From Rodentibacter myodis (GTDB lineage Bacteria; Pseudomonadota; Gammaproteobacteria; Enterobacterales; Pasteurellaceae): a DNA stretch of 64,000 bases. The notes beneath the pieces were generated by a model. The model was not told the origin of the DNA and ran no database searches. It saw nothing but the letters and a program-made list of their open reading frames with translations. This document shows, piece by piece, positions 1 to 10,847 of the stretch. The number at the start of each line of letters is the position of its first letter. Position 1 is the stretch's first letter. The position numbers and the translations under genes were made by a program. The DNA is taken from positions 1 to 64,000 of the forward strand of contig NZ_MLHQ01000014.1 of assembly GCF_001999305.1 (NCBI RefSeq). Reading direction: 5' to 3'.

Positions 1-546
1 TTGAGGGGATTTTTGCATTGGGAGCAAATAACATCGGGGCAAAATAAATAGCGTAAAAGTAGAAATACCGTAGAAGTAGAAAGATACTAATCAAAGAACA
101 TAAACGCTTTGATTTTTATTGTAAAGAAACTCAATCCCATTATTCAAAAGCAAAGATTATTTAAGAAAGCGTAATTTAAATGGCAAATTTAATTTGAAGT
201 GTTATTGGGAATGTTATTTAGGGTGTTTTTTAGGGTATTTTTTTGTATTGATGGTCTTGATGATATAGCAAACCGAATTGAAATGAGCAACCGCAAACCT
301 CTAATAACGAGCCACGTTTTCTTACCGTAAGAATAATTAACCATCAAAATGCATTTCTATCCGTTTTCCTTCTACCTCAAAATAAAACCATAAAAATTTT
401 CAAAAAATAGACCGCACTTTTCGTGTAAAACTTTCCTTTGAGATGAAGGGACGGAATAAAACAAGTTAAATAATAACCTCATCATTTTTTCATATACGGT
501 GACAGTGAGTTTTGTTAGACTTACGCAAAAAATTTTTTGACAACGA
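1..546. other. AT-rich region without a recognisable gene
   Basis: No open frame of useful length is present on either strand. The first 51 bases are open in frame 1 and end in TAG, so they could be the tail of a gene that begins outside the window, but 16 codons are too few to identify it. A 15-base palindrome TTCTTACCGTAAGAA lies at 319-333, and one uptake signal in reverse orientation (ACCGCACTTTT) at about 412-422. The stretch may hold the yoaA promoter; I see no clear -35/-10 pair. Confidence 0.5.
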
Positions 547-2469
547 ATGAATTATAACGAGCAAATTTCTGATATTTTTTCCCTTGAAGGTGTACTGAGC
601 CAAAATATTAAAAATTTTCGTCCTCGAGCGGAACAGTTAGATATGGCGCAGGCTATCGGCAAGGCGATTCATCATAAATCCTCTCTTGTCATTGAAGCGG
701 GAACCGGAACGGGAAAAACCTTTGCTTACCTTGCACCGGCATTAGTTTTTGGCAAGAAAACGATTATTTCTACCGGTTCTAAAAATCTTCAAGATCAACT
801 CTTTAATCGGGATCTTCCGGCAATTAAGAAAGCCCTTCAATTCAGCGGTAAGGTCGCTTTATTAAAAGGGCGATCAAATTATCTTTGTTTAGAACGTCTG
901 GAACAGGTTATTGCCCAAGGCGTGCTTGGGGATAAATCTGTTTTAGCCGATTTGACCAAAGTGCGTAAATGGAATAATAGTACGAAAACAGGTGATTTTA
1001 CCGAATGTGTTGAATTCGCTGAAGATAGTCCCATTATCCCACAATTGACCAGTACGGCAGAAAGCTGTTTAGGGACGGATTGCCCTAATTACAGTGATTG
1101 CTATGTTGCAGCGGCTCGAAAAAAAGCACTGAATGCGGATCTGGTTGTGGTTAATCATCATTTATTTTTTGCCGATATGGCGGTGAAAGAAAGCGGTTTT
1201 GGTGAATTAATTCCCAATGCGGAAGTGATTATTTTTGATGAAGCACATCAGCTCCCTGATATTGCCAGCCAATATTTTGGGCAATCTTTAACTTCCCGCC
1301 AACTTTTTGATTTATGCAAAGATATTAATATCGTTTACCGTACGGAATTAAAAGACCAGCAACAATTGGGTACAACCGCTGATACTCTATTAAAAGTTGT
1401 GCAGGATTTTCGTCTTTTATTAGGGGAAGAAAATAACATAAGAGGAAATTGGCGTGAGTTTTATGCTCAAAGTGCGGTAAAAAAAGCTTTTGAATTATTG
1501 CAAGAAAAAATTGATTTTCTTTCTGAAGTGATAAAGCCGGCACTTGGTCGTTCCCAAACGCTTGATAGTATTTTTGAACGGGTTGAATCAATTAAAAATC
1601 AATTAAAGCGTTTAGCCGACACAAATATTGTGGGTTATTGCTACTGGTTTGAGGCAAATGGACGGCAGTTTGGTTTGCATATTACACCGCTAACAGTGTC
1701 GGATAAATTTGGGGAACAATTATCTACAAAAGAAGCCGCGTGGATTTTTACCTCCGCAACATTAGAAGTTGGGGGAACATTCGATCATTTTTGCCAACGC
1801 CTTGGCATTGAAAATGCTACACAGAAAATTTTGCCAAGCCCTTTTAATTACGCGGAACAATCATTACTTTGCGTTCCCCGTTATTTACCCAATACCAATC
1901 AAAGCCACACCTTGAAGACACTTGGAGAAATGCTTTTACCGGTGATTGAAGCTAATAAAGGGCGATGTTTTGTGCTTTGCACCTCTTATTCGATGATGCG
2001 TGGTTTAGCCGACTATTTTAGGGAAAACAGTGATCTTTCCGTTCTTTTACAGGGTGAAACCTCAAAAGGAAAATTATTGGAACAGTTTACGAAAGAACCT
2101 CACAGCGTGTTAGTTGCCACCTCCAGCTTTTGGGAAGGGGTGGATGTGCGTGGTGATGCACTTTCATTAGTGATTATTGACAAACTCCCTTTTACTGCAC
2201 CGGATGAACCCTTACTCAAAGCACGAATTGAAGATTGCCGTTTGCAAGGTGGCGATCCCTTTAACGATATTCAAATTCCTGAAGCCGTGATTACCTTAAA
2301 ACAAGGCGTAGGACGGCTTATTCGAGATGTGACGGACAGGGGCGTTGTGATTATTTGTGATAATCGTCTTGTGATGAGAAATTATGGTGAAACTTTTTTG
2401 AAGAGCTTGCCAAATTCTAAACGTACCCGCGATCTCAACAAAGTGATAAAATTCTTACAAAATAAATAA
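547..2469 (+). CDS. yoaA: XPD/DinG-family Fe-S DNA helicase YoaA
   Basis: ATP-dependent superfamily 2 helicase, 640 residues, close to the usual YoaA length. Walker A is AGTGTGKT (residues 51-58) and the Walker B DEAH box is at 231-234. Four cysteines at 114, 174, 179 and 185 are spaced as in the XPD/DinG iron-sulfur domain. The C-terminal half carries helicase motifs V-VI, including GVGRLIRD. In E. coli YoaA binds the HolC (chi) clamp-loader subunit and acts in DNA damage tolerance; that role is inferred from the family. The stop codon abuts tsaB, as in other gamma-proteobacteria where the two are neighbours. The ATG at 547 is used; the first residues MNYNEQISDIFS look like a normal start. 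Confidence 0.93.
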   Translation: MNYNEQISDIFSLEGVLSQNIKNFRPRAEQLDMAQAIGKAIHHKSSLVIEAGTGTGKTFAYLAPALVFGKKTIISTGSKNLQDQLFNRDLPAIKKALQFSGKVALLKGRSNYLCLERLEQVIAQGVLGDKSVLADLTKVRKWNNSTKTGDFTECVEFAEDSPIIPQLTSTAESCLGTDCPNYSDCYVAAARKKALNADLVVVNHHLFFADMAVKESGFGELIPNAEVIIFDEAHQLPDIASQYFGQSLTSRQLFDLCKDINIVYRTELKDQQQLGTTADTLLKVVQDFRLLLGEENNIRGNWREFYAQSAVKKAFELLQEKIDFLSEVIKPALGRSQTLDSIFERVESIKNQLKRLADTNIVGYCYWFEANGRQFGLHITPLTVSDKFGEQLSTKEAAWIFTSATLEVGGTFDHFCQRLGIENATQKILPSPFNYAEQSLLCVPRYLPNTNQSHTLKTLGEMLLPVIEANKGRCFVLCTSYSMMRGLADYFRENSDLSVLLQGETSKGKLLEQFTKEPHSVLVATSSFWEGVDVRGDALSLVIIDKLPFTAPDEPLLKARIEDCRLQGGDPFNDIQIPEAVITLKQGVGRLIRDVTDRGVVIICDNRLVMRNYGETFLKSLPNSKRTRDLNKVIKFLQNK

Positions 2470-2481
2470 TTGAGAAAACAA

Positions 2482-3192
2482 ATGACAGATTTAACTTTAT
2501 TGGCATTAGATACCTCCACAGAGGCTTGTTCCGTTGCCCTGTTGCATAAGGGAGAAAAAACATTTTTAAATGAATTGGCACAACGTACCCACACAAAACG
2601 TATTTTGCCAATGATTGATGAGATTTTAGCAAATTCAGGGATTCGGCTTCATCAAGTCAATGCGCTTGCTTTTGGGCGAGGGCCGGGTAGTTTTACGGGG
2701 GTTCGTGTTGGGGCGGGTATTGCCCAAGGGTTGGCACTGGGCGCAGATTTACCGGTGATCCCCGTTTCTAATTTAACCGCAATGGCTCAAGCTGCTTTTG
2801 AATTACATCAAGTGGAAAATGTTGCGGCAGCCATTGATGCAAGAATGAACGAAGTGTATTTTTCCCACTTGAAGCGGGAAAAAGTGCGGTCGGATTTGGG
2901 GGAATTTTTTCAATGGCGGGAAGTAATTGCCGAACAGGTATGCCCACCGGAATCGGTGATTGCTCAATTAACGGATCACAGCGTTTTTCGAGTGGGAACA
3001 GGCTGGAATGCTTACCCTCAATTTGTGGAAAAACAGCTTATTGGCAGTGATATTGAATTACCAAATGCCTTGTATATGTTGGAATTAGCGCGTATTGAAT
3101 GGTTACAGCAAAAAATGATTTCAGCGTTGGAAATTGAACCGACATATTTACGTAATGAAGTCACTTGGAAAAAACTTCCGGGACGGGAATAA
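2482..3192 (+). CDS. tsaB: tRNA threonylcarbamoyladenosine biosynthesis protein TsaB
   Basis: TsaB partners TsaD and TsaE to transfer the threonylcarbamoyl group to A37 of ANN-decoding tRNAs. It has the ASKHA-type fold signature: an N-terminal LALDTSTEACSVAL strand-loop and the GRGPGSFTG loop at about residues 65-73. An in-frame TTG at 2470 is possible, but the ATG at 2482 gives MTDLTLLALDTSTE, which matches the family N-terminus and the usual length (236 residues). It begins 12 bases after the yoaA stop and is probably cotranscribed with yoaA and slp. Confidence 0.95.
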   Translation: MTDLTLLALDTSTEACSVALLHKGEKTFLNELAQRTHTKRILPMIDEILANSGIRLHQVNALAFGRGPGSFTGVRVGAGIAQGLALGADLPVIPVSNLTAMAQAAFELHQVENVAAAIDARMNEVYFSHLKREKVRSDLGEFFQWREVIAEQVCPPESVIAQLTDHSVFRVGTGWNAYPQFVEKQLIGSDIELPNALYMLELARIEWLQQKMISALEIEPTYLRNEVTWKKLPGRE

Positions 3193-3208
3193 GAATGATG
3201 GAGGAAAA

Positions 3209-3754
3209 ATGAACGGAAAAATCACCTTATTTTTGACCGCACTTTCATTGCTATTGGTCGGTTGTGTTACGCCCCCTCAAGGGTTGGAGCAAGAACGATT
3301 TTCTATCACGAGTTACCGCCAAATTTCACCTCAAGATCTAAATTGTCATTGTAAAACAGTGCGTTTAGGCGGAAAAATTATTCGATCCGAAGCCTTACCG
3401 GATAAAACGAAAGTGGAAATATTGAGTTTGCCGATTTCGCCTTATTCGGGTAAACCCTTCGTTGAATCGCCCTCAGAGGGACGTTTTATCGCTTATTTTG
3501 ATGGCTTTATTGATCCTGAAAATCTTAAAGATCGTTATATCACTCTTGGCGGTCAATTATCCGGAAAAGAGCAAGCTAAAATCGAACAGGCAGATTATAC
3601 TTATCCGATTATTCAGGTTTCAAATTACCGCCTTTGGACATTAACTAAAAGCTATTATTACCCAATGGATGAATGGGATGATTGGGGTTTATGGGGCTGG
3701 CGACATTACCGCCCTTGGTATCGTGAACCTGAAATTCGCTATTATTTGAATTAA
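3209..3754 (+). CDS. slp: Slp/YeaY-family outer membrane lipoprotein
   Basis: Small lipoprotein of 181 residues. The signal peptide MNGKITLFLTALSLLLVGC ends in a clear lipobox, L-V-G-C, with the acylated Cys at 19. A strong GGAGG ribosome site at 3200-3204 fixes the ATG at 3209; the frame is open further upstream into tsaB, but that is overlap. The body matches the Slp (starvation lipoprotein) family, and the tail is rich in Trp and Tyr (DDWGLWGWRHYRPWY). Residue 20 after the Cys is Val, so it is not an inner-membrane retention signal of the Asp type. The position between tsaB and fadD is the same as yeaY in E. coli. Function unknown. Confidence 0.9.
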   Translation: MNGKITLFLTALSLLLVGCVTPPQGLEQERFSITSYRQISPQDLNCHCKTVRLGGKIIRSEALPDKTKVEILSLPISPYSGKPFVESPSEGRFIAYFDGFIDPENLKDRYITLGGQLSGKEQAKIEQADYTYPIIQVSNYRLWTLTKSYYYPMDEWDDWGLWGWRHYRPWYREPEIRYYLN

Positions 3755-3800
3755 GTGATAGAATCCGCCCTTCGTTTTCCAAAATTATAAGGCTAACAAA

Positions 3801-5489
3801 ATGGAAAAAATCTGGTTTCAAAATTATCCGGAAGGTTCAGAAAAATTTCTGGATACATCAAAATATGAATCAATTCTTGATATGTTTGACAAAGCGGTGC
3901 GTGAACACCCCGACCGTCCGGCATATATCAATATGGGGCAAGTGCTTACCTTTCGTAAATTAGAAGAACGCAGCCGTGCTTTTGCGGCGTATTTACAAAA
4001 TGAATTTAAGTTAAAACGTGGCGATCGCGTGGCATTAATGATGCCAAATTTATTGCAATATCCCATCGCCCTTTTCGGGATTTTACGTGCAGGATTGATC
4101 GCCGTGAATGTAAATCCCCTTTATACACCACGTGAACTTGAACACCAGTTACAAGATAGCGGTGCGGTAGCCATTATCGTGGTGTCTAATTTTGCCTCCA
4201 CGCTTGAAAAAATCGTCTTCAATACGAATATCAAACACGTTATTTTGACCCGAATGGGCGATCAGCTTTCTTTTGGCAAGCGTACGTTGGTTAATTTTGT
4301 GGTGAAATACATCAAAAAATTAGTGCCTAAATATAAGTTGCCAAACGCCGTCACCTTTCGTGAAGTATTGAGTATCGGGAAATATCGCCAATATGTTCGT
4401 CCTGAAGTTGCCCGTAATGATTTGGCTTTCTTGCAATATACCGGCGGTACTACCGGTGTCGCAAAAGGCGCAATGCTTTCCCACGGCAATATTATTACCA
4501 ATGTTTTCCAAGCCAAATGGATTGCCGAACCGTTTATCGGTGATCACAAACGCGCACGTTCTGCCATTCTCGCATTACCGCTTTACCACGTTTTTGCCTT
4601 AACGGTAAACTGCCTGCTTTTCCTTGAATTGGGGGTGACGGCAATCTTAATTACCAATCCCCGTGATATTGACGGATTTGTAAAAGAACTGAAAAAATAT
4701 CGATTTGAGGCGATCACCGGAGTAAACACCTTGTTTAATGCATTATTGAATAATGAAAACTTCAAAGAAGTGGATTTTTCAGCATTAAAACTTTCTGTGG
4801 GCGGCGGTATGGCGATTCAACAATCCGTTGCAACCCGCTGGCACGATTTAACCGGTTGCAACATTATTGAAGGCTATGGAATGACGGAATGTTCACCATT
4901 GATTGCCGCTTGTCCGGTGAATGTGGTGAAACATAATGGCACGATTGGCGTGCCTGTACCCAATACGGATATTAAAATTATTAAAGATGATGGCAGCGAA
5001 GCACAAATTGGCGAGCCGGGCGAATTATGGGTCAAAGGTGAACAGGTTATGCAAGGCTATTGGCAACGTCCGGAAGCAACCAATGAGGTATTAAAAGACG
5101 GCTGGATGGCAACGGGCGATATTGTTGTGATGGATGAATCTTATAGTCTGCGTATTGTTGATCGTAAAAAAGATATGATTTTGGTTTCCGGCTTTAATGT
5201 TTACCCGAATGAAATTGAAGATGTAGTGATGTTGAATTATAAAGTGGCAGAAGCCGTGGCTATTGGAGTACCACACGAAGTTTCCGGTGAAACCATCAAA
5301 ATTTTTGTGGTGAAAAAAGATGACAGCCTCACACGTGATGAACTTCGCCAACATTGTCGTCAGCATTTAACCGGCTATAAAGTACCAAAAGAAATTGAAT
5401 TTCGTGATGAATTGCCGAAAACCAATGTAGGCAAAATCTTACGCCGTGCATTGCGTGATGAAGAAATGGCAAAACGTGCATCACACTAA
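3801..5489 (+). CDS. fadD: Long-chain fatty-acid-CoA ligase FadD
   Basis: Adenylate-forming enzyme of 562 residues that makes acyl-CoA from free fatty acid, ATP and CoA at the inner membrane. The AMP-binding P-loop [11 protein letters not shown] is at 213-223, the second motif GYGMTECSP is near 359, and the [16 protein letters not shown] hinge is near 451. The C-terminal lysine motif ([11 protein letters not shown]) is intact. The order slp-fadD-rnd is conserved with E. coli. Many Pasteurellaceae appear to lack a full beta-oxidation pathway, so here the enzyme may serve host fatty acid activation for phospholipids; that is inference. A rho-independent terminator follows at once. Confidence 0.95.
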   Translation: MEKIWFQNYPEGSEKFLDTSKYESILDMFDKAVREHPDRPAYINMGQVLTFRKLEERSRAFAAYLQNEFKLKRGDRVALMMPNLLQYPIALFGILRAGLIAVNVNPLYTPRELEHQLQDSGAVAIIVVSNFASTLEKIVFNTNIKHVILTRMGDQLSFGKRTLVNFVVKYIKKLVPKYKLPNAVTFREVLSIGKYRQYVRPEVARNDLAFLQYTGGTTGVAKGAMLSHGNIITNVFQAKWIAEPFIGDHKRARSAILALPLYHVFALTVNCLLFLELGVTAILITNPRDIDGFVKELKKYRFEAITGVNTLFNALLNNENFKEVDFSALKLSVGGGMAIQQSVATRWHDLTGCNIIEGYGMTECSPLIAACPVNVVKHNGTIGVPVPNTDIKIIKDDGSEAQIGEPGELWVKGEQVMQGYWQRPEATNEVLKDGWMATGDIVVMDESYSLRIVDRKKDMILVSGFNVYPNEIEDVVMLNYKVAEAVAIGVPHEVSGETIKIFVVKKDDSLTRDELRQHCRQHLTGYKVPKEIEFRDELPKTNVGKILRRALRDEEMAKRASH

Positions 5490-5503
5490 ATCAATCATTA
5501 AAT

Positions 5504-5528
5504 AATGGGATAGCAATATCCCATTTTT
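5504..5528 (+). terminator. fadD terminator
   Basis: Eight-base-pair stem AATGGGAT / ATCCCATT with a six-base loop, followed by TTT. It lies between fadD and rnd, so rnd needs read-through or its own start signal. Confidence 0.8.
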
Positions 5529-5553
5529 GTTCTTTCATTTGAGCTTACATATC

Positions 5554-6708
5554 ATGATAAAAGAATGTCAAAATCAACCGCACTTTTCATTGATTACAAG
5601 TAATCAAGCTCTGGCTGAAATTTGCACTTTAGCACGGCAGCAAAGTGCGGTTGCTTTGGATACCGAATTTGTGCGTGTTTCCACCTATTTTCCCAAATTA
5701 GGGCTTATTCAGCTTTATGATGGAGAGCGTGTTTCCCTGATAGATCCTTTGGCAATCACCGATTTTTCACCTTTTACCGCCTTGTTGGCAGATCATAATG
5801 TGCTAAAAATTCTTCATTCCTGCAGTGAAGATCTGTTGGTTTTTCTGCAAGAATTTGACCAATTGCCACAACCGATGATTGATACACAAATTATGGCGCG
5901 TTTTCTGGGATTGGGAAATTCGGTGGGCTTGGCAAAATTGGTATTACAATATTTGAAGGTTGAAGTGGATAAAGGCGCAACCCGAACAAATTGGATTAAG
6001 CGACCTTTATCGGAAACACAGTTACATTACGCCGCCGGAGATGTTTGGTATCTCTTGCCGCTTTATCATTGCCTGCAAAAAGAATTATCCGAAAGTCCTT
6101 GGAATGAGGCGGTGCAAGCCGATTGTGAACTTATGTTGGCAAAAACAGAGAAATTGCAAACCCGTGATCCCGAAAAGGCTTATTTAGAGATTCCAAATGC
6201 TTGGAAATTAAATCCCTTAGAACTTGCCCGTTTAAAAATTCTTGCCCAATGGCGGCAGGAAGTGGCAATGGCTCGGGATTTAGCACTTTCTTACGTGGTG
6301 AAATCCGAGAATTTATGGAAAGTGGCAAAATACAATCCCCGCAATACATCCGAAATGTTAGAAATGGGATTGAGCAATAATGAAATACGGATTCGAGGCA
6401 AGAAAATTTTGCAACTTCTGGCGCAGGCACGCCGTGTTCATCCTTCCGATTATCCGAAACGAATTGTGCGGGTTGTAGATGATCCGCGTTATAAAAAGGC
6501 TATTCGTTCATTGCAAGAAAAAGCCTACGAATTAACGCCTCAAGGTTTAACTTTGGAGATTTTGGCGAGTAAACGAAGTTTGGAAGATCTCATAAAGTGG
6601 GTTTGGTTGCATAATGAATCGCAGGCTAAATTGCCCGATTTATTAGTGGGCTGGCGGAGAGAGATTGGATTGCAACTTTTAACATTGTTGAAATCTATTG
6701 AGTTTTAA
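5554..6708 (+). CDS. rnd: Ribonuclease D
   Basis: 3'-5' exoribonuclease for tRNA and stable RNA 3'-end maturation. The DEDDy exonuclease domain is visible: VALDTEFVR (Exo I), HSCSEDLLVF (Exo II) and YAAGDVWYLLPLY (Exo III with the Tyr). An HRDC domain follows in the C-terminal half (LKILAQWRQEVA...). The frame can be opened at a TTG at 5527, but the ATG at 5554 is preferred and gives 384 residues; no strong ribosome site marks either start. It is convergent with pta across a terminator built from an uptake-signal pair. Confidence 0.93.
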   Translation: MIKECQNQPHFSLITSNQALAEICTLARQQSAVALDTEFVRVSTYFPKLGLIQLYDGERVSLIDPLAITDFSPFTALLADHNVLKILHSCSEDLLVFLQEFDQLPQPMIDTQIMARFLGLGNSVGLAKLVLQYLKVEVDKGATRTNWIKRPLSETQLHYAAGDVWYLLPLYHCLQKELSESPWNEAVQADCELMLAKTEKLQTRDPEKAYLEIPNAWKLNPLELARLKILAQWRQEVAMARDLALSYVVKSENLWKVAKYNPRNTSEMLEMGLSNNEIRIRGKKILQLLAQARRVHPSDYPKRIVRVVDDPRYKKAIRSLQEKAYELTPQGLTLEILASKRSLEDLIKWVWLHNESQAKLPDLLVGWRREIGLQLLTLLKSIEF

Positions 6709-6723
6709 AGATTCGATAAAAAA

Positions 6724-6750
6724 TGACCGCACTTCAAAAAAGTGCGGTCA
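6724..6750. terminator. Bidirectional terminator made of an uptake-signal pair
   Basis: Inverted repeat TGACCGCACTT (6724-6734) and AAGTGCGGTCA (6740-6750) with a five-base loop and T-rich flanks on both sides. It sits between the convergent genes rnd and pta. Paired uptake signals used as terminators are well known in Haemophilus. Confidence 0.9.
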
Positions 6751-6769
6751 TTTTCATCTTTGTTTTAGA

Positions 6770-8908
6770 TTATGCTTGTGTCGCTTGAATTGCGGTTAAT
6801 GCAATAGTGTACACAATATCATCGACTAAGGCACCGCGTGATAAATCGTTCACCGGTTTACGCATACCTTGCAACATTGGGCCGATAGAGACTAAATCCG
6901 CAGAACGTTGCACCGCTTTATAGGTGGTGTTACCGGTGTTCAAATCCGGGAACACAAACACGGTTGCTTTACCTGCCACAGGGGAATTTGGTGCTTTAGA
7001 ACGAGCCACATCTTCCATTACTGCCGCATCGTATTGTAACGGACCATCAATTAATAAATCCGGACGTTTTTCTTTCGCAATACGTGTCGCTTCTTTCACT
7101 TTTTCCACATCGGCACCGCTTCCTGATGTACCGGTTGAGTAAGAGATCATCGCCACTTTTGGATCAATACCGAAGGCTTTTGCCGAATCGGCGGATTGAA
7201 TGGCAATTTCCGCTAATTGCTCTGCGGTTGGATCAGGGTTTACCGCACAGTCACCATAAACCAATACTTGATCCGGCAACAACATAAAGAAAATAGAGGA
7301 AACAATAGAGCTACCCGGTGCTGTTTTGATAATTTGCATTGGTGGGCGGATAGTGTTTGCCGTGGTGTGAACCGCACCGGAGACTAAACCATCCACTTCG
7401 TTTGCTTCTAACATCATTGTACCCAGTACAACCGTATCTTCTAATTGTTCACGGGCTGCCGCTTCGGTCATTCCTTTGGCTTTACGAAGTTCAACCAAAC
7501 GATCGACATAGTTTTCACGCACATCGGCAGGGTTGATGATGGTAATACCTTTGCCGAGTTGAACGCCTTGAGATTCTGCAACACGTTGAACAGAAGCAGG
7601 ATCGGCTAATAAAACACATTCGGCAATGCCACGTTCTGCACAAAGAACGGCAGCTTTAATGGTGCGAGGTTCATCCCCTTCAGGAAGCACAATGCGTTTT
7701 TTCGCTGCACGGGCTAATTCCGTTAATTGGAAACGGAATGCCGGTGGTGATAAACGGCGCAAACGTGTTGAGGCAGCAACCAAGCCATCGATAAATTGTG
7801 AATCGAATTGTTGACTCATATAGTCTTTGATGTTTTCAATACGTTCTTTGTCGTCAACCGGCACTTCAAGATTGAAACTTTGTAGGCTTAATGCGGTTTG
7901 CCACGTATTTCCTTCAATACGGAAAATTGGCAATTTGGTTGATTCAAATACGTGTTGGCAAAGTTTATTAATTTGTGCGTCAATTTTATAGCCACCGGTT
8001 AATAACATCCCGCCGATTTCAACCCCGTTTGAGGCGGAAAGTGCGGCAGCAACAATCGCATCAGGACGGTCAGCCGAAACCACCAATAAACTACCGGCAC
8101 GGAAGTGTTCCACCATATTAGTCAAACTTCTTGCACAGAAAGTAATACCACGAATACGGCGGTTAATATCGCCTTCATTAATAATCGTTGCACCTAAATG
8201 TTTGACTAGATCGATTGCACGGGTGGCGATTAAATCCGCAGACCAAGGCACACAAGCGAGAAGTTTAATTGCACCTTTGGAAAAGAGTTTGGTGAGTTCG
8301 GATTTACTGTTATCGCTATGTTGGAAGGAGTCGAAAATTTCTGTTAAATCCGGACGGGTACGGCCTGATTCATCAATCGGCGCGTTGAATTTATTAACCA
8401 CCACCCCTAATAGGTTTGGATTGTGTTTGCCGCCAAATAATGATGCCGCTGCTTCTACGCGTTCTTTTAGTTCTGCCGGCGTTTCTGTTGATGGGGCAGC
8501 GACTAAAACGATTTCTGCATCCAATGCTTGAGCAATTTCATAGTTAATGCTGTTGGCATAGCCGTGTTTACGGGTTGGAATTAAGCCTTCAACAACAATG
8601 ATTTCGTTGTTTTTAGAAAGTTGTTGATGATTTTCAACGATTTTTTCTAACAAGACATCCGATTGATTTTGACCAATTAATGATTCCGCCACGCTTAACA
8701 TAAACGGTTCAGCGGTTTCAAGTGTGGTGCTGGAGCGTACGATAGAGGTAGTGCGATCCAGTTGATCTTCACCGGAATTAGGTTGAGAAATAGGTTTCAT
8801 AAAACCTACTTTTGCACCTTTTTGTTCAAGAGATTGAATTAAACCAAGACTTACGCTGGTTAAACCGACACCGGTACTGACCGGAATAAGGATAATAGTA
8901 CGGGACAT
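6770..8908 (-). CDS. pta: Phosphate acetyltransferase Pta
   Basis: Interconverts acetyl-CoA and acetyl phosphate, the first step of acetate overflow. The 712-residue long form has an N-terminal P-loop-like region ([14 protein letters not shown]), a central DRTGG regulatory domain, and the C-terminal catalytic PTA domain with [18 protein letters not shown] and the [14 protein letters not shown] segment. Length equals that of the E. coli enzyme. It follows ackA on the minus strand after 67 bases that contain a strong hairpin, so part of the ackA transcript probably stops before pta. Confidence 0.97.
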   Translation of the reverse strand: MSRTIILIPVSTGVGLTSVSLGLIQSLEQKGAKVGFMKPISQPNSGEDQLDRTTSIVRSSTTLETAEPFMLSVAESLIGQNQSDVLLEKIVENHQQLSKNNEIIVVEGLIPTRKHGYANSINYEIAQALDAEIVLVAAPSTETPAELKERVEAAASLFGGKHNPNLLGVVVNKFNAPIDESGRTRPDLTEIFDSFQHSDNSKSELTKLFSKGAIKLLACVPWSADLIATRAIDLVKHLGATIINEGDINRRIRGITFCARSLTNMVEHFRAGSLLVVSADRPDAIVAAALSASNGVEIGGMLLTGGYKIDAQINKLCQHVFESTKLPIFRIEGNTWQTALSLQSFNLEVPVDDKERIENIKDYMSQQFDSQFIDGLVAASTRLRRLSPPAFRFQLTELARAAKKRIVLPEGDEPRTIKAAVLCAERGIAECVLLADPASVQRVAESQGVQLGKGITIINPADVRENYVDRLVELRKAKGMTEAAAREQLEDTVVLGTMMLEANEVDGLVSGAVHTTANTIRPPMQIIKTAPGSSIVSSIFFMLLPDQVLVYGDCAVNPDPTAEQLAEIAIQSADSAKAFGIDPKVAMISYSTGTSGSGADVEKVKEATRIAKEKRPDLLIDGPLQYDAAVMEDVARSKAPNSPVAGKATVFVFPDLNTGNTTYKAVQRSADLVSIGPMLQGMRKPVNDLSRGALVDDIVYTIALTAIQATQA

Positions 8909-8941
8909 AATAAACCTTAATTAATTTTGAATGATAAAGAA

Positions 8942-8966
8942 AAACTGCCGAATTTTTCGGCAGTTT
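8942..8966 (-). terminator. Hairpin between ackA and pta
   Basis: Perfect 11-base-pair stem AAACTGCCGAA / TTCGGCAGTTT with a three-base loop. On the minus strand it is followed by TTCTTT. It lies 3' of ackA and 5' of pta, suggesting partial termination or processing that lowers pta relative to ackA. Confidence 0.75.
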
Positions 8967-8975
8967 GTAGATTGA

Positions 8976-10175
8976 TTAGAAACAAAGTTTTGCAGTGTCT
9001 TGTGCGATCACTAATTCTTCGTTGGTTGGGATAACCATTGCAACTGATGAACCGTCTTTTGTAATCACGCCTTCGTTACCAAAGCGTGCGGCAAGGTTGC
9101 GTTCTTCATCGATTTGATAACCGAAAAGTTTTAAGTGATTTAAAGTAATTTCACGCACGTGTGCAGAGTTTTCACCGATGCCGCCGGTAAACACGATAGC
9201 ATCCAAACGTTCGCCGATCACTGCCATATAAGAACCGATATATTTTGCCAAACGATAGCAATATACATCTAACGCACGTTTTGCCGGCACTTCGGAATCG
9301 TAGTTATCTTCCGCATAACGGCAGTCACTGGTTACTTCGGTTAAACCTAAAAGACCGGATTTTTTGGTTAATGTGGTTTCGATTTCATCTACGGACATTC
9401 CCAAGGTTTTGTGCATATAGAACATAATTGCCGGATCAATATCACCGGAACGGGTACCCATTACTAAACCTTCTAATGGGGTTAAACCCATTGAGGTGTC
9501 GATACATTCACCGTGACGAATGGCAGAAACAGAACCGCCGTTGCCTAAATGGCAAGTAATCACGTTGACTTTATCTTCTGCGATCCCCAAACGTTTTGCC
9601 GCTTCACGGCTGACATAATAATGGCTGGTACCGTGTGCGCCATAACGGCGAACGCCGTGTTCTTTATATAAAGAGTAAGGTAAGGCATAAAGGAATGCTT
9701 CTTCCGGCATTGTTTGATGGAATGCGGTATCAAATACAGCAACGTTTTTATCTTTTAATGCAGGGAATAATTTGAAGGCTTCACGAATACCGATTAAATG
9801 AGCCGGATTATGAAGTGGAGCAAATTGAATGGCATTTTCGATTTCATTAACGACTTCATCGGTAATCAACATTGATTTTGTTAATTTCTCACCACCGTGA
9901 ACAATGCGGTGACCGATAGCGGAAATGCTGTTTTGTAATGCAGGATCTTTCGTGAAAATATTTTCCACAATAAAGTTCAACGCCTCAGTGTGTGCCGCAC
10001 CCGCACCTAAGTCCGCTTGTCCTTTTTCGCCGTGCAATTTCCATTTAATACGGGCTTCCGGCAAATAGAATGCTTCGGCTAAACCCGATAATTTTTCATC
10101 GCCCGAAATAGGATCAAGGATTGAGAATTTTAGTGATGAGCTACCGCAATTAAGGATAAGAACAAGTTTTGACAT
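8976..10175 (-). CDS. ackA: Acetate kinase AckA
   Basis: Makes ATP and acetate from acetyl phosphate and ADP. The 399 residues hold the acetokinase signatures: [12 protein letters not shown] at the N-terminus, [20 protein letters not shown] in the middle, and FTGGIGENS near the C-terminus. It is the first gene of the ackA-pta unit and is divergent from yfbV, the same arrangement as in E. coli. The 226-base region upstream contains a 15-base palindrome (10318-10332). Confidence 0.97.
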   Translation of the reverse strand: MSKLVLILNCGSSSLKFSILDPISGDEKLSGLAEAFYLPEARIKWKLHGEKGQADLGAGAAHTEALNFIVENIFTKDPALQNSISAIGHRIVHGGEKLTKSMLITDEVVNEIENAIQFAPLHNPAHLIGIREAFKLFPALKDKNVAVFDTAFHQTMPEEAFLYALPYSLYKEHGVRRYGAHGTSHYYVSREAAKRLGIAEDKVNVITCHLGNGGSVSAIRHGECIDTSMGLTPLEGLVMGTRSGDIDPAIMFYMHKTLGMSVDEIETTLTKKSGLLGLTEVTSDCRYAEDNYDSEVPAKRALDVYCYRLAKYIGSYMAVIGERLDAIVFTGGIGENSAHVREITLNHLKLFGYQIDEERNLAARFGNEGVITKDGSSVAMVIPTNEELVIAQDTAKLCF

Positions 10176-10317
10176 AAGAAACCTTCTAGATTGAAGTTGA
10201 TAGAAATTTGTCCGTCATTATTTGTTGGCGAACAAACCAAAAGCCCGCATAGAATACACCTTTTGCACGATAAAATAAATTCACACGGAAAGAAAAATCA
10301 GACTTCAAATTAAAAAA

Positions 10318-10332
10318 GATGAAATTTTCATC
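10318..10332. promoter_or_regulatory. 15-base palindrome between ackA and yfbV
   Basis: GATGAAATTTTCATC is a perfect seven-base inverted repeat around a central T. It lies in the divergent ackA/yfbV intergenic region, 143 bases upstream of ackA and 70 upstream of yfbV. The binding protein is unknown. Confidence 0.35.
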
Positions 10333-10401
10333 AATTTGAATGAATAGAAAGTTTTATTGAACTGAAGTATCATAAGTGCGGTTATTTTTAAGGAAGTTTT
10401 T

Positions 10402-10845
10402 ATGGCGTTTTTTTCTATTTTTAAACAAGGGCAAATTTATCTTAACACTTGGCCAAAAGAGCCTAAATTAGGCATTATTTTCCCTGAAAACCGTATTATC
10501 AAAGCGACTTGCTTCGCCCGAAAAACAATGCCGTTAATTGCCGTCTTTTCGGTGGTGTGGCAGCAGCTTTATGCCAAACAGGATATGATGGCATTTTCAT
10601 TGGCAATTTTGACCGCACTTTTTGCTTTGCTTATGCCTTTGCAAGGGTTGTATTGGTTGGGTAAACGTGCAACATCGCCTTTGGAATCACAAAGTGCGGT
10701 TTGGTTTTATGATATTTGCGAACGCCTGAAAAAAATCCAAGAACCCTTACCAAGGGTGCAAGACAAACCGACATACCAACATTTAGCCGAAGTTTTAAAG
10801 AAAGCGGAACAGCGATTGGATCGCACATTTTGGCGGGAAATTTAG
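10402..10845 (+). CDS. yfbV: UPF0208 membrane protein YfbV
   Basis: Inner membrane protein of 147 residues, matching the UPF0208 family in length and in its position next to ackA. Two hydrophobic segments are seen, near residues 43-60 ([15 protein letters not shown]) and 68-88 ([20 protein letters not shown]). The C-terminal third is soluble and charged. In E. coli YfbV has been linked to exclusion of MatP-driven condensation from regions outside Ter; whether that holds here is not known. An AAGGAAG ribosome site precedes the ATG. Confidence 0.85.
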   Translation: MAFFSIFKQGQIYLNTWPKEPKLGIIFPENRIIKATCFARKTMPLIAVFSVVWQQLYAKQDMMAFSLAILTALFALLMPLQGLYWLGKRATSPLESQSAVWFYDICERLKKIQEPLPRVQDKPTYQHLAEVLKKAEQRLDRTFWREI

Positions 10846-10847
10846 TC

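Noticed and set aside
1..51. C-terminal end of a gene entering from the left
   Set aside because: Only 16 codons before a stop; no recognisable sequence, so not called as a gene.
8202..8531. Open frame of 109 codons antisense to pta
   Set aside because: The sense strand is clearly the conserved Pta protein; the antisense protein has no family features and no start signal.
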